NCBI GenBank assembly: GCA_030427085.1
Contig: JAUHXH010000002.1
Span: forward strand, 744,001-808,000
Direction: 5' to 3'
DNA from: Gammaproteobacteria bacterium
GTDB taxonomy: Bacteria; Pseudomonadota; Gammaproteobacteria; Pseudomonadales; Halieaceae
Length of the DNA stretch: 64,000 bases
Shown: positions 16,909-25,745 of the stretch, piece after piece
How positions within the stretch are numbered: the stretch's first letter is position 1
How the letters are laid out: each line of letters opens with the position of its first letter
Notes under the pieces: model-generated
What the model saw: only the letters and a program-made list of their open reading frames with translations
Told to the model about the DNA's origin: nothing
The model's database searches: none
Position numbers and translations under genes: made by a program

Positions 16909-18489
16909 TTAGTCCGGTTGCACTGCCGCCGGAAGCCCCGCCTCTATCCGCGCTTCTTCCAGGTGCAGGAGGTGACTCAAACTCAGACGATACGCCATGT
17001 AGTACTTGTAAATATTCGACACGTACTGCACGGTTTCCCGCCCCACCTGCTGTGCCGCTACCACTTCCACATTATCGAACCAGCGATTGGGGTCGTAACC
17101 CTGTTCGCTGGCCATGCTGCGTAATTTAGCCAGCCTTGCCGGCCCGGCATTGTAGGCTGCAAGGGCCAGCAGGGTTTGATCCTGCCGGGTGATGGCGGGG
17201 TCATTGAAGTAGCGGTTGCGGAGAAAGCTCAGGTATTTAACGCCAGCGTGTATGTTGCCGTCGGCCTGGTGAATATCCTTGATGCCCACGTTGGGATCAG
17301 CCGCAGTGGTCGGTAGCAGTTGCATGATGCCGATGGCACCCGCTGCACTGCGCGCGTCCTGTCGCAGCCGCGATTCCTGATAACCCTGGGCGGCGGCCAT
17401 CAGGTAGTCGATGCCGTATTCCTCGCCGTAGCGCTGGAATACCTCCAGTAATTTGTGCAGGCGATCGAGGTCGTCATCGCTCAGGGCATTTTCGGCCCAG
17501 TTGAAATCCCTGAGATAGCGATTGACCAGAATGTTGCCGAACAAAGTCCCCTGGCGATGGGTCTTCAGATAGGTATTGAGTGCGCTCTCCAGCTTCGGAC
17601 TGTCCTTGCGAATGGCCCAGGCCAGGCGCCCACCGCTGCGGAACACCAGGTCCTCGCGCACTTTCAGGTGGGTGAACACGCCGTCCCACAACTCGGTCTT
17701 GTAGTTGTCAACGATAGTCCAGGGCAGCAGGCCGCTGTTTACCATTTCAATCAGGTCGTCATCTTCCAGCGACTCGTCGACACTTTCGATGAGCACCGGA
17801 TCGAGCCCCTGCTCCGTCAGGGAATCGTTAAGAATTTCCACGCTCTCGCGATAGCTGCTGGAGTGGCGCAGATATACTGTTTTACCGCTGAGATCCTCCA
17901 GTGTAGCGACTTCAGGAGCAGAGGGGCCGGTGATCAGAATTTCCTCCACCGGTTTGCTAAAGGGGCGCGTGAAGTCGACAAGATCCTCGCGCTCTTCGGT
18001 AACGGTAAGCCCGGCTGCCACCACGTCACCACGGCCCGCAACCAGTTCGGGGATCAGTTGATCACGACCTACCGGAATAAAAACCACCTGGACTTTAAGG
18101 TGGCCGTTTGCCAGCTCTTTATTCAGGCTTTGCTCAAAGCCCTTTAACAATTCATAGATCAATCCGCGTTGTTGCCCCTGGTGCAGGTAGTAACGCCCGA
18201 TGCCGTATGTGGTAAGCACCCGGATTACCCGGCGTTCTTCCATGCCGTCGAGGTCACCCGTCCAGGGTTTGAGATAGGGTGCATTGGGTGGTGGCAGGGC
18301 CAGCTCTGCATGGGCTTCCGCGATGGGAGCAGAGAGTGCTGGCGGATCGGGCTCAGTCGGGCCTTCCTGTACCGATGGTGCCTCGCTGGCAGATTCAGTG
18401 GCTTGCTGCTCGGGTGTATCGTTTGAACAGGCTGAAAGGGCCAGTGCGAAACACAAGCCCAGGCAGGCGAGAAGTCTGGAAATCATCAT
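16909..18489 (-). CDS. mltF: Membrane-bound lytic murein transglycosylase F
   Basis: A 526-residue protein from the ATG at 18487-18489 (MMISRLLACLGLCFALALSAC), giving a lipoprotein signal with LSAC; a longer frame to 18597 lacks a sensible N-terminus. An acidic/Pro-rich linker is followed by a periplasmic solute-binding-like domain (residues ~80-300, with RDQLIPELVAGRGDVVAAGLTVTEER). A C-terminal goose-type transglycosylase domain follows, with YQESRLRQDARS (catalytic Glu372), AAGAIGIMQLLP and ALAAYNAGPARL. This two-domain order is diagnostic of MltF, which cleaves peptidoglycan glycan strands at the outer membrane and is activated through the regulatory domain. It appears monocistronic. Confidence 0.93.
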   Translation of the reverse strand: MMISRLLACLGLCFALALSACSNDTPEQQATESASEAPSVQEGPTEPDPPALSAPIAEAHAELALPPPNAPYLKPWTGDLDGMEERRVIRVLTTYGIGRYYLHQGQQRGLIYELLKGFEQSLNKELANGHLKVQVVFIPVGRDQLIPELVAGRGDVVAAGLTVTEEREDLVDFTRPFSKPVEEILITGPSAPEVATLEDLSGKTVYLRHSSSYRESVEILNDSLTEQGLDPVLIESVDESLEDDDLIEMVNSGLLPWTIVDNYKTELWDGVFTHLKVREDLVFRSGGRLAWAIRKDSPKLESALNTYLKTHRQGTLFGNILVNRYLRDFNWAENALSDDDLDRLHKLLEVFQRYGEEYGIDYLMAAAQGYQESRLRQDARSAAGAIGIMQLLPTTAADPNVGIKDIHQADGNIHAGVKYLSFLRNRYFNDPAITRQDQTLLALAAYNAGPARLAKLRSMASEQGYDPNRWFDNVEVVAAQQVGRETVQYVSNIYKYYMAYRLSLSHLLHLEEARIEAGLPAAVQPD

Positions 18490-18520
18490 TAAATCAGCGC
18501 GTTTGTCACAGTCTGCACGG

Positions 18521-18526
18521 ATTGTA
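18521..18526 (-). promoter_or_regulatory. -10 box candidate for mltF
   Basis: TACAAT on the minus strand, about 30 bases upstream of the mltF start. No good -35 box is seen at 16-18 bases. Confidence 0.3.
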
Positions 18527-18625
18527 ACGTATTCGTCCCGGTGGACGCTCCTCGGGGTGTGTTTGCCTGATGGTAGTCGACGTTGTGCATCCTTCACAAT
18601 CTGATGCAGGGATGAAATGCCCGGC

Positions 18626-18631
18626 TATAAT
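18626..18631 (+). promoter_or_regulatory. -10 box candidate for the arylsulfatase gene
   Basis: A perfect TATAAT, 105 bases upstream of the chosen sulfatase start. The -35 region is poor (nothing better than a 2/6 match), so it may depend on an activator. Confidence 0.35.
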
Positions 18632-18735
18632 TCTGTCTTTCCATGCCATACGTGCTACCGACACTGGCGATCTCTCAGTCCGTGCGGGAGTCGAGTATGA
18701 TCCACGCAGCCAATTCAATTGATGGAGTGAATAGA

Positions 18736-20202
18736 ATGCCGCAACAGTCACATCGATCGACTCGTACCCTCGTTGCGTTGCTATGGGCCCTGGTTGCCCC
18801 GGCGGCGATGACCGCAGAGCGGCCCAACATCGTTTTCATGATGGTTGATAACCTCGGTTACGGTGACATCGGTGTTTACGGGGGCGGCGCCGTACGTGGG
18901 GCGCCCACACCACACATCGATTCCCTGGCCCGAGATGGCTTGCGGTTGACCAACTTCAATGTGGAACCTGAGTGCACACCTTCGCGCTCGGCGCTGATGA
19001 CTGGTCGTATGCCTGTGCGCAGCGCACTGTCGGGTGCCGTTGCCAGGCCAGGTACCAAACCCGGGCTGGCACCGTGGGAGGTGACCATGGCCGAACTGCT
19101 CAAGGACGCCGGGTATGCCACTGCAATGTACGGCAAATGGCATCTGGGGGAACATGAGGGTCGACTGCCCACGGATCAGGGTTTCGATGAGTGGTATGGC
19201 ATTCCACGCAGCAGTGTTGAGGCCCTGAGTAATCAGCAGGCCGGCTATTCGAAAAGCATTTACCCGATGCAACAAGTGATGGAAGGCGTTGCCGGTCAAC
19301 CATCCAAATCCCTTGGCGACTACGATGCGCGTATGCGCGCATTGATCGATGCGGAGGTTACCCGGCGCTCGGTAGCGTTCATCAAAGAACAGACTGCGGC
19401 TGACAAACCGTTCTTCCTCTATGTGCCCTTCACCTTGCCGCATTCACCGGCCTTGCCCAATCCGCGTTACGACCAACCGGGCAAATCTGCCTATCAGAAT
19501 GTGTTGCGGGAGATAGACGGCAATGCGGGGGACATTCTGGCGGCGCTGAAGGAGGCCGGTGTTGAACAAAACACCATCGTGGTCTGGACCAGTGACAACG
19601 GTCCGGAAACGCTACAGGGGCCAGGGATTCCCTATGGCGCCCAATCCGATCCCGGGCCCTTCCGCGGCGAGTTTCCCAGTGCCTGGGAGGGGGCCATTCG
19701 TACCCCCGCCCTGATTCGCTGGCCGGGGCAGATTCCCGCGGGGCGCAGTTCCAACGGCATTGTCAGTATCGTTGATTTCTACTCTACCTTTGCCCACATG
19801 CTGGGAATTGAAGGCAGCATTCCAAGCGATCGCGCTATCGACAGCGTGGATCAGTCAGCCTTGTTTCTGGGCAAGTCGGATGAGTCTGCCCGTGATCACG
19901 TGATGTTCTTCTACGACGGCGATCTGCTGGCCATCAAATGGCGCAATTACAAAGCCCACCTGGTGTTGCGCAATCCGATTGACGTGGGGCCTGTGCGGCA
20001 GGCGGGCCAGAATGTTGTATATGGTGTGAAACAAACGCCGGGCTACCCCTGGATATTTGATTACGAGAACGATCCCAAGGAATTGTGGAACATTGCCGCA
20101 CCCAACTCCTGGATAGCACGACCCGTGGCGCAAATTCAGGGCGCTTATATGGCGTCGGTGAAGAAGTTCCCCAATCTCAAACCGGGCGCCGAGAAGCCCT
20201 GA
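18736..20202 (+). CDS. Exported arylsulfatase (sulfatase family S1-type)
   Basis: A 488-residue protein. The ATG at 18736 has GGAG 9 bases upstream and gives a signal peptide (TRTLVALLWALVAPAAMTA then ERPN). The fold starts with NIVFMMVDNLGYGD, supplying the first Ca-binding acidic residues. ECTPSRSALMTGR contains the formylglycine motif C-x-P-S-R with Cys80 as the modified residue. YGKWHLGEHEG and TSDNGPET supply the remaining active-site Lys, His, Asp and Asn. It probably removes sulfate esters from an extracellular polysaccharide or aryl sulfate in the periplasm. It needs a formylglycine-generating enzyme, not found in the window. The nearest neighbours do not define the substrate. Confidence 0.9.
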   Translation: MPQQSHRSTRTLVALLWALVAPAAMTAERPNIVFMMVDNLGYGDIGVYGGGAVRGAPTPHIDSLARDGLRLTNFNVEPECTPSRSALMTGRMPVRSALSGAVARPGTKPGLAPWEVTMAELLKDAGYATAMYGKWHLGEHEGRLPTDQGFDEWYGIPRSSVEALSNQQAGYSKSIYPMQQVMEGVAGQPSKSLGDYDARMRALIDAEVTRRSVAFIKEQTAADKPFFLYVPFTLPHSPALPNPRYDQPGKSAYQNVLREIDGNAGDILAALKEAGVEQNTIVVWTSDNGPETLQGPGIPYGAQSDPGPFRGEFPSAWEGAIRTPALIRWPGQIPAGRSSNGIVSIVDFYSTFAHMLGIEGSIPSDRAIDSVDQSALFLGKSDESARDHVMFFYDGDLLAIKWRNYKAHLVLRNPIDVGPVRQAGQNVVYGVKQTPGYPWIFDYENDPKELWNIAAPNSWIARPVAQIQGAYMASVKKFPNLKPGAEKP

Positions 20203-20214
20203 GGCTTTCGGCGC
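20186..20214. terminator. Inverted repeat at the convergent sulfatase/hydrolase junction
   Basis: GCGCCGAGAAGCC and GGCTTTCGGCGC form a 12-base-pair stem with one bulged base and a CTGA loop that includes the sulfatase stop. No immediate T-run follows. Confidence 0.35.
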
Positions 20215-20241
20215 AGTACTCGGCGTAGAGTTTTTTGGGGC

Positions 20242-21351
20242 TCAGGGTGCAGCTGCCGATGCCAGTGTGCCGGTAGCATCTCCCCCGAGAGCGGGCAGTT
20301 GGCCAAGTGGCAACACTTTGACCTTGTCCTCGCTACTCAATTCATCCAGTGCAAAGACCGAGTAGTTGTGGGCGCTATAGTCGCGGATCATGCACAAACC
20401 GCGACTGAGGTCGGTCAGCGTGGTCCAGCAGGTGTACTCGCTGGAGATCTGCCCGGGGGTGGGAGCATCGGTGCCGTGGTAAGTGGGCTCGCCGGGTTCG
20501 GGGAGGTCAGTGGTAATGTCTTTCGGACGATCGAAGTTGTTCATGATCCGCGACAGCGTTAGCAGAGCCTGATCCGGATCTGATTCCTTGCGCGCGAAGT
20601 TGGTGTAATACACCGATTTGATAAACCGACCCACTGAGGTGTTGGAACTGGGCAGGGTGGCCGTGGCGATACCGGAGTCAGGCTGTCGCACAGTGTGGCC
20701 ATTGAAGGTGGCCTTCGACTGATCCAGGTTGCTCAGGTGAGTCCAGTTCCCAAGATTCGTCAGGTGCCAGTTGAATTCGGGGCCGTTGGTCATCACACCC
20801 ACCGGGTTGTCGTGTACCGTCAGCGCGCCGCGGTACCACTCAATCACCAGAGAACACCCCTCCTTGTCGTGTACGGCGATATGGAAGGGAAAGGGCAGGT
20901 TGTCTACCAGCGCGAGGCGGGTCAGCGTGATCGCCTGGTCTTCCACCGCAGCATTTACCTCCCCGGTGTTGGCGCACTGACTGAGCAGAAACGGCCCCAG
21001 GTCTGTTGCCTGTAGTGGGGATATCGCCCGCTCGGCGGGATCGCTGGCGCCACCTGAAAGAGGGAAGGCCAGCACGCTGACTGATAAGCCCGCGGTGTTG
21101 AGCCCTTCGGTAAGTACCAACGATCGGGCATTGACGGTGTGGCCCGGTGCGGGCAATTCCGTGGGGGCAGTCACGCCCAGAAAGCCGTATTTGCCAGTCC
21201 AGTCGACCGGGTCGTGGTCTTCTACTTCTGACTGGAAAGTTTGCCCAGGTGGCACCCAGGCAAGGTAATAAGGGATGTTGACCATCAGCTCGAGCGTGCG
21301 CCCCGCATAAGGGCGCGCCTCGGCATCGCTGTACAGTAAGGAAGTACACAT
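20242..21351 (-). CDS. Choloylglycine hydrolase/penicillin V acylase-type Ntn hydrolase
   Basis: A 369-residue protein starting MCTSLLYSDAE. Cys2 becomes the N-terminal nucleophile once Met is removed, as in bile-salt hydrolases and penicillin V acylase. GRTLEL places Arg18 as expected, with Glu21 where the family usually has Asp. GVMTNGPEFNWHLTNLGNW corresponds to the oxyanion-hole Asn region. There is no signal peptide, so it should be cytoplasmic unless exported otherwise. It cleaves an amide between an acyl group and an amine or amino acid. Gram-negative members include acyl-homoserine-lactone and N-acyl amide hydrolases. It sits downstream of aspD on the same strand with a 39-base gap, so co-expression is likely. 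Confidence 0.85.
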   Translation of the reverse strand: MCTSLLYSDAEARPYAGRTLELMVNIPYYLAWVPPGQTFQSEVEDHDPVDWTGKYGFLGVTAPTELPAPGHTVNARSLVLTEGLNTAGLSVSVLAFPLSGGASDPAERAISPLQATDLGPFLLSQCANTGEVNAAVEDQAITLTRLALVDNLPFPFHIAVHDKEGCSLVIEWYRGALTVHDNPVGVMTNGPEFNWHLTNLGNWTHLSNLDQSKATFNGHTVRQPDSGIATATLPSSNTSVGRFIKSVYYTNFARKESDPDQALLTLSRIMNNFDRPKDITTDLPEPGEPTYHGTDAPTPGQISSEYTCWTTLTDLSRGLCMIRDYSAHNYSVFALDELSSEDKVKVLPLGQLPALGGDATGTLASAAAP

Positions 21352-21390
21352 GGGGTATCTGTCCTCGTAGAAAATAGAGAGTGCTTTGTT

Positions 21391-23034
21391 TCAATCCGGC
21401 GCTTTTTTGGAGGCTTCCCACTCGTCCACATACTGCCGGGCAACGGCCATCATCGAGTGGCCGATCTGGGCGTAGTCTTCGTCGTTCAGGTTGGCCAGCG
21501 AGACTCGCACTGACCAGATCGGGCCGTCAAAACCACTGCCATTGAGCAATACAATGCCCGTTTGCTCGGCCAGCCGGAACAGGGTGTCGGTGGGTTCATA
21601 GTGGGCTTCCAGAAAGACCCTGAATTCAGCACCGTACTGGTTCTCGGCGAACACCAGAAAATCGAATTCAGCGTAATAGCCAACTCGGTTGGGATCGTCC
21701 GGCAGCGTGATATCCATGGCGCCCGTGAGCGCATCCAGCCGCCGGTGTATAATGGCCTGCGCCTGTTGCTTGTAGTAGTTGTCCTTATCCAGCAGGCAAT
21801 AGGCAGAGAACAACAACATCTGCATCTGTTGTGGCAGGGACAGGCCCGCCGTGTGATTGAGGGCGACGGCGCGGGAATCGGCCACGAGGCGATCGATAAA
21901 CTTGATCGCACGGGGTGTCAGCGACAGCGTTGAATAGCGCGCATCCAGATCGGCTTTGTCATTTTCCGCCAGGTCGTTCAGCAGGCGGTCAAATACGTTG
22001 TTTTGGTGTACCGCGATAGCGCCGAGTCGCCAACCGGTGGCGCCAAAATACTTGGAGTAGGAGTACACCGTGGCGGTGTTATGGGGCAGCACCGCCATCA
22101 ACGAGCGGAAGCCGTCGATGAACGTGCCGTAAACGTCGTCAGTGATGACCATCAAGTCGGGGTTGTCGGTGGCGACGATGTCGGCGATGCGTTCCAGCGT
22201 GTGATCAGTAATGCGCACCGAGGGGGGATTGGTGGGGTTTACGCAAAACAGCATTTTGATCGCGGGATCGCGCAGTTTGTCGATCTCCTCGTCGGGAAAT
22301 TGCCAGACATGTGCGCCGGATTCAGTAGTGACGGAGGCTTCGATGTGCACCTGCTCCAGCGCGTACTCCGCCAGGTCGACGATTTCCAGATAGGGCGTGA
22401 ATATGGGGGTCATGATCGCGACCTTGTCGCCCTTGCGGGTCAGGCGATTGGCGGCGAGGGTCTGGAACAGGTAGGTCATGGCGGCGGTGCCGCCTTCTAC
22501 CGCGAAGATGTCGTAGTTGTCGTCCGGCTGGGTGCCGCCGCACATCTCCTGCAACAGGTACTGCCGCACGATAGCCTCATTGTGGCGCAGCATCCGGTCG
22601 GGGGTGGGGTAGTGGTCCCCAATTATCGCGTCACACAGTTCCCACACGAAAGCGTCACCGTCGAATCCCAGAGTGTCGACGCCGTAGTCGAGTGTGCGGC
22701 GCAACAGGTCCACACCGGATTCACCTTCGTGCGCGGAGAGCCACGCGCGAAATCGCTCGGCGCAACCCGCAGGGTGGGGGGCTCCGACCAGTTCCGGATC
22801 CCATTGGGCGGTTCTGCGGCACTCTTCCAGCGCAAAAAAACCCAACCTGAAGAACGCTTCACGCGGTGTGGGCGCGATGAAGTTCGGATTGCCGCGACCC
22901 GCATTCAACATGGAAAAGCCGGTCTGGTAATCGTGCTCGGTGGCCATGGCCGCCAGTGTTTTTTTCAGTTCGAACGGGGAGAGTTTCTGTAACTCGCGGA
23001 TTTGCTCCCGGGTGGGATGCTGGTGAATGTGCAT
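21391..23034 (-). CDS. aspD: Aspartate 4-decarboxylase (bifunctional aspartate aminotransferase)
   Basis: A 547-residue PLP enzyme from the ATG at 23032-23034 (MHIHQHPTREQIRELQ); an upstream extension to 23160 has no family counterpart. The length and N-terminus (LNAGRGNPNFIAPTPREAFF) are typical of AspD/AsdA rather than ordinary aspartate aminotransferases. YSYSKYFGATGWRLGA holds the PLP-binding Lys328. CVNPTNPPSVRI and VITDDVYGTF supply the Asn and Asp/Tyr ligands. It converts L-aspartate to L-alanine and CO2, consuming a cytoplasmic proton. An aspartate:alanine antiporter of the matching type is encoded at 26519, making a proton-motive decarboxylation cycle likely. A minus-strand TATACT at 23115-23110 may be its -10 box. 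Confidence 0.92.
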   Translation of the reverse strand: MHIHQHPTREQIRELQKLSPFELKKTLAAMATEHDYQTGFSMLNAGRGNPNFIAPTPREAFFRLGFFALEECRRTAQWDPELVGAPHPAGCAERFRAWLSAHEGESGVDLLRRTLDYGVDTLGFDGDAFVWELCDAIIGDHYPTPDRMLRHNEAIVRQYLLQEMCGGTQPDDNYDIFAVEGGTAAMTYLFQTLAANRLTRKGDKVAIMTPIFTPYLEIVDLAEYALEQVHIEASVTTESGAHVWQFPDEEIDKLRDPAIKMLFCVNPTNPPSVRITDHTLERIADIVATDNPDLMVITDDVYGTFIDGFRSLMAVLPHNTATVYSYSKYFGATGWRLGAIAVHQNNVFDRLLNDLAENDKADLDARYSTLSLTPRAIKFIDRLVADSRAVALNHTAGLSLPQQMQMLLFSAYCLLDKDNYYKQQAQAIIHRRLDALTGAMDITLPDDPNRVGYYAEFDFLVFAENQYGAEFRVFLEAHYEPTDTLFRLAEQTGIVLLNGSGFDGPIWSVRVSLANLNDEDYAQIGHSMMAVARQYVDEWEASKKAPD

Positions 23035-23343
23035 GAATGGTGCCTCTTTGCATCGATCGCAGAGTTCTGGTTTGGGCCGTTCGAGGGGGCGGCCCACCGT
23101 GGAGCCAAAAGTATAGTACGGCTGACGGAGACCATAGCCGATATCTGTGCCAGTTGGCATGTGAACGAAACATTACCGTGCTTGACGCCGATCGCGGTAA
23201 AACTTCACAGAGTACTGTGTCCACCTGCTTTCAACGGTGGTGGTTCGGACGATTAGTGCTACTTTAGTTACTTGTGGTAATGCCTGCTGAAAAATGCGGA
23301 TCTGCGCCTGCAGATAGAAGACCAAGAAGTGAGGAAAATAAGG
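23035..23343. other. Divergent intergenic region between aspD and the amidohydrolase
   Basis: This 309-base gap separates two divergent genes. I see a possible minus-strand -10 (TATACT, 23115-23110) and a plus-strand TTGACG at 23182-23187 without a matching -10. No RNA gene, repeat or convincing open frame was found. Confidence 0.5.
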
Positions 23344-24678
23344 ATGAAAATAGCAATTCACGGCTTGCGTGCCGTCGCAGCGCTTGCTGGCCTGGCACTC
23401 TTACTGTTCGCCGGTAGCCTGCGTGCCCAGGCGGGCGATGTGGTAGTGTTGGTAGCCGACAACGCCTGGGATGGCGTGGCGAATGCTCCACTGGGACCCA
23501 CCGAGGTACTGGTTCAGGACGGCAACATTGCCGCGATCGGCAGTTCCGTGGAGCGCCCGGCTGGTGCCCGTGAAGTGCGGCTGCCGAAAGGGTACTTCCT
23601 GATGCCCGGATTTATCGACAGTCACGTCCACCTGACCATTCGCCCCCAGTACGAGGGCGCGGTATTCAACCTGTCATCTGCTTACAAGGCCATCCTGGGT
23701 GTGCAGGCGCTGGACACGCTGCTGTCCTACGGGTTCACCACCGTGCGCGACCTCGGTGATATGGATATACATGGTTACACCACTTCCGATTTGAGTCGGG
23801 CCGTGGCGCAGGGGGTAATCCCTGGCCCGGACGTGATCCCCGCCGGGCACATCATTTCTGCGCGCGGTGGACACGGTGATGCCACCGCGCTGTTGGGCGC
23901 CGACAGCGACGCGACGCAGAATAGCCTTGCCGATGGAGTCGACGAAATCCGCAAGGTGGTGCGCGAGGAAATCAACCACGGCGCCAAATGGATAAAATTC
24001 GGCGGCACGGGTGGTTTTTCCACCCCCTCTGACGACCCTTCACAGGTTCCTTACAGCCAGGAAGAAATGAATGTACTGGTGGAAACCGCTGCCGACCTCG
24101 GTGTGCCGGTAACCCCGCATGCCTATGGCGACGAGGGAATTTCAAGGGCGGTCAAGGCCGGCGCACGCAGTATTGAACACGGTAGCCTGGCGTCGGCAGC
24201 CACCTTGCAGGAGATGGAGCGCAAGGGTGTGTACATCGTGCCCACCCAGATGGAAGTCGTCCGCCACGCCCGCCTGGTGGAGGACGATTCGCTGTGGGCT
24301 GCCGAGCGCAAGCCTCCTTATGTGCGTGCCAAGTACCGTAAGTACGCCGATGGCATTCTGAAATCCCGCAAGGCCCTGGCCGACAGCAAGGTGAAAATTG
24401 TATTCGGCACCGACATCGGCACTTTCTCCTACGCAACCAACAATGCGGGCGAGTTCAAGGAAATGGTTACTAACGGCATCGCGCCGCTGCGAGCACTGCA
24501 GGCCGCGACCAGCACCGCCGCCGAGATGTTGCAACTGAACGACCGCGGTCAGCTGGCCGTGGGCAAGCGGGCAGACATCGTCGCCATGCCGGGCAATCCC
24601 TTTGACGATATCACCGTGACCGAGAAGGTGGATTTTGTGATGAAGCAGGGGCACGTCTATAAAAGTCCAGCCAATTGA
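23344..24678 (+). CDS. Exported metal-dependent amidohydrolase (imidazolonepropionase/prolidase-like)
   Basis: A 444-residue protein. The ATG at 23344 has GAGG 9 bases upstream; a GTG at 23329 is in frame. The signal peptide (VAALAGLALLLFAGSLRAQA) directs it to the periplasm. The amidohydrolase barrel is shown by GFIDSHVHL (metal-binding His pair), a mid-domain KWIKFGGTGGF with the probable bridging Lys, VTPHAYGDEGI, SIEHGSL and FGTDIGTF (catalytic Asp). LQAATSTAAEMLQLNDRGQLAVGKRADIVAM is the usual C-terminus. Family members cleave Xaa-Pro dipeptides or other cyclic or peptide amides. It lies between aspD and two outer-membrane channels, pointing to periplasmic release of amino acids. Confidence 0.85.
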   Translation: MKIAIHGLRAVAALAGLALLLFAGSLRAQAGDVVVLVADNAWDGVANAPLGPTEVLVQDGNIAAIGSSVERPAGAREVRLPKGYFLMPGFIDSHVHLTIRPQYEGAVFNLSSAYKAILGVQALDTLLSYGFTTVRDLGDMDIHGYTTSDLSRAVAQGVIPGPDVIPAGHIISARGGHGDATALLGADSDATQNSLADGVDEIRKVVREEINHGAKWIKFGGTGGFSTPSDDPSQVPYSQEEMNVLVETAADLGVPVTPHAYGDEGISRAVKAGARSIEHGSLASAATLQEMERKGVYIVPTQMEVVRHARLVEDDSLWAAERKPPYVRAKYRKYADGILKSRKALADSKVKIVFGTDIGTFSYATNNAGEFKEMVTNGIAPLRALQAATSTAAEMLQLNDRGQLAVGKRADIVAMPGNPFDDITVTEKVDFVMKQGHVYKSPAN

Positions 24679-24701
24679 AACCAGGTGATTCTGAACCGTG
24701 G

Positions 24702-24733
24702 GGCACTTTGGTGTGATCTGAGCCAAAAGTGCC
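24702..24733 (+). terminator. Probable intrinsic terminator after the amidohydrolase
   Basis: GGCACTTT (24702-24709) pairs with AAAGTGCC (24726-24733), with flanking GG/CC able to extend it. CGGCTTTATTT follows. It would reduce read-through into the channel genes. Confidence 0.45.
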
Positions 24734-24759
24734 TCGGCTTTATTTGATGGAGAGGTAAG

Positions 24760-25713
24760 ATGAAACGATGGACTGACCACTGCCTCCGTGCCCTGGCTGG
24801 ACTCCCGCTTATTTTTTTACAGGCACAAGCCATGGCGGGGGAGGGCGGTGGCAGCGTCTACCTGCAGGGCACTTATGGTGACTTCGCCGCCGGTGCTGGT
24901 GGTCCCGCCGGATTTTACCTACGCAACGACCTGACTTATTACGATGCGGAGGTGGGGCTGCGCCCCCTCGGTGGTCGCTTGTCTGCCGGGGCGGATCAGG
25001 GCGTCTGGTTGAACTTGCTGAAGCTGTCCGTGGTAACCGATTTGAAAGTACTCGGTGGTACCTTTGTGGCCGGGGCGGCCTTTCCCTACGCGCTGGATGT
25101 GGATGTGAACGGGCGTTTGGGTGTGGGTGATGGCTTCGGTGTATTCGCACAGGGGACTACTCACGGATTCGGTGACCCCTACATCACTCCAGCTGCTATC
25201 AACTGGACCCGGGGCGTACACAACACCACTGTGGGTATTGCGTTCAATGTCCCCTGGGGCAAGTACGACGTCGACAATATTCTCAATTTGGGGCGCAACT
25301 ACTGGGCGTTTGATCCGACCGTCAGTTACAGCTATCTGGATGACAAAGGCTGGGACCTCTCCTTCACCGCGGGCATTTTGTTCAATCAGGAAAATCCCGA
25401 TACGGATTACACCACCGGGGATGAATTCCATCTGGATTTTAATCTGGCTCGCCACCTGTCTCCCACGTTTGGCATCGGCCTCACCGGCTACTGGTATGAG
25501 CAAATCAGCGACGATGAGGGCGAACTGCCGGTTTTTCTACGCTCCCGCGATGGCTTCAGGGGTAGTGGCTTCGGCATTGGGCCGTCGGTAACCACTGCCT
25601 TCCAGCTCGGCGGTCACGGCTTCAATCTGATCGCGAAGTGGTTGCACGATGTTGAAGACGATAATCGGTGGGCTGGTGACCTGGTGATGGTGTCGCTGGC
25701 AACGCGTATATGA
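24760..25713 (+). CDS. Outer-membrane channel, SphA/phenol-degradation (MetA) family
   Basis: A 317-residue protein with a signal peptide ending near LQAQAMA. The mature part is Gly- and aromatic-rich with alternating beta-strands (SVYLQGTYGDFAAG, then FYLRNDLTYYDAEVG) and ends in a short hydrophobic strand (LVMVSLATRI), as outer-membrane barrels do. The pattern fits the family often annotated as transporter in phenol-degradation gene clusters, used for uptake of hydrophobic or small organic substrates. AGAGAGGTAAG precedes the start. The following gene encodes a second barrel, and both lie just ahead of the antiporter gene. Confidence 0.75.
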   Translation: MKRWTDHCLRALAGLPLIFLQAQAMAGEGGGSVYLQGTYGDFAAGAGGPAGFYLRNDLTYYDAEVGLRPLGGRLSAGADQGVWLNLLKLSVVTDLKVLGGTFVAGAAFPYALDVDVNGRLGVGDGFGVFAQGTTHGFGDPYITPAAINWTRGVHNTTVGIAFNVPWGKYDVDNILNLGRNYWAFDPTVSYSYLDDKGWDLSFTAGILFNQENPDTDYTTGDEFHLDFNLARHLSPTFGIGLTGYWYEQISDDEGELPVFLRSRDGFRGSGFGIGPSVTTAFQLGGHGFNLIAKWLHDVEDDNRWAGDLVMVSLATRI

Positions 25714-25745
25714 AGTAGTGATCAGATGACGGAGATCTGGTTGTG

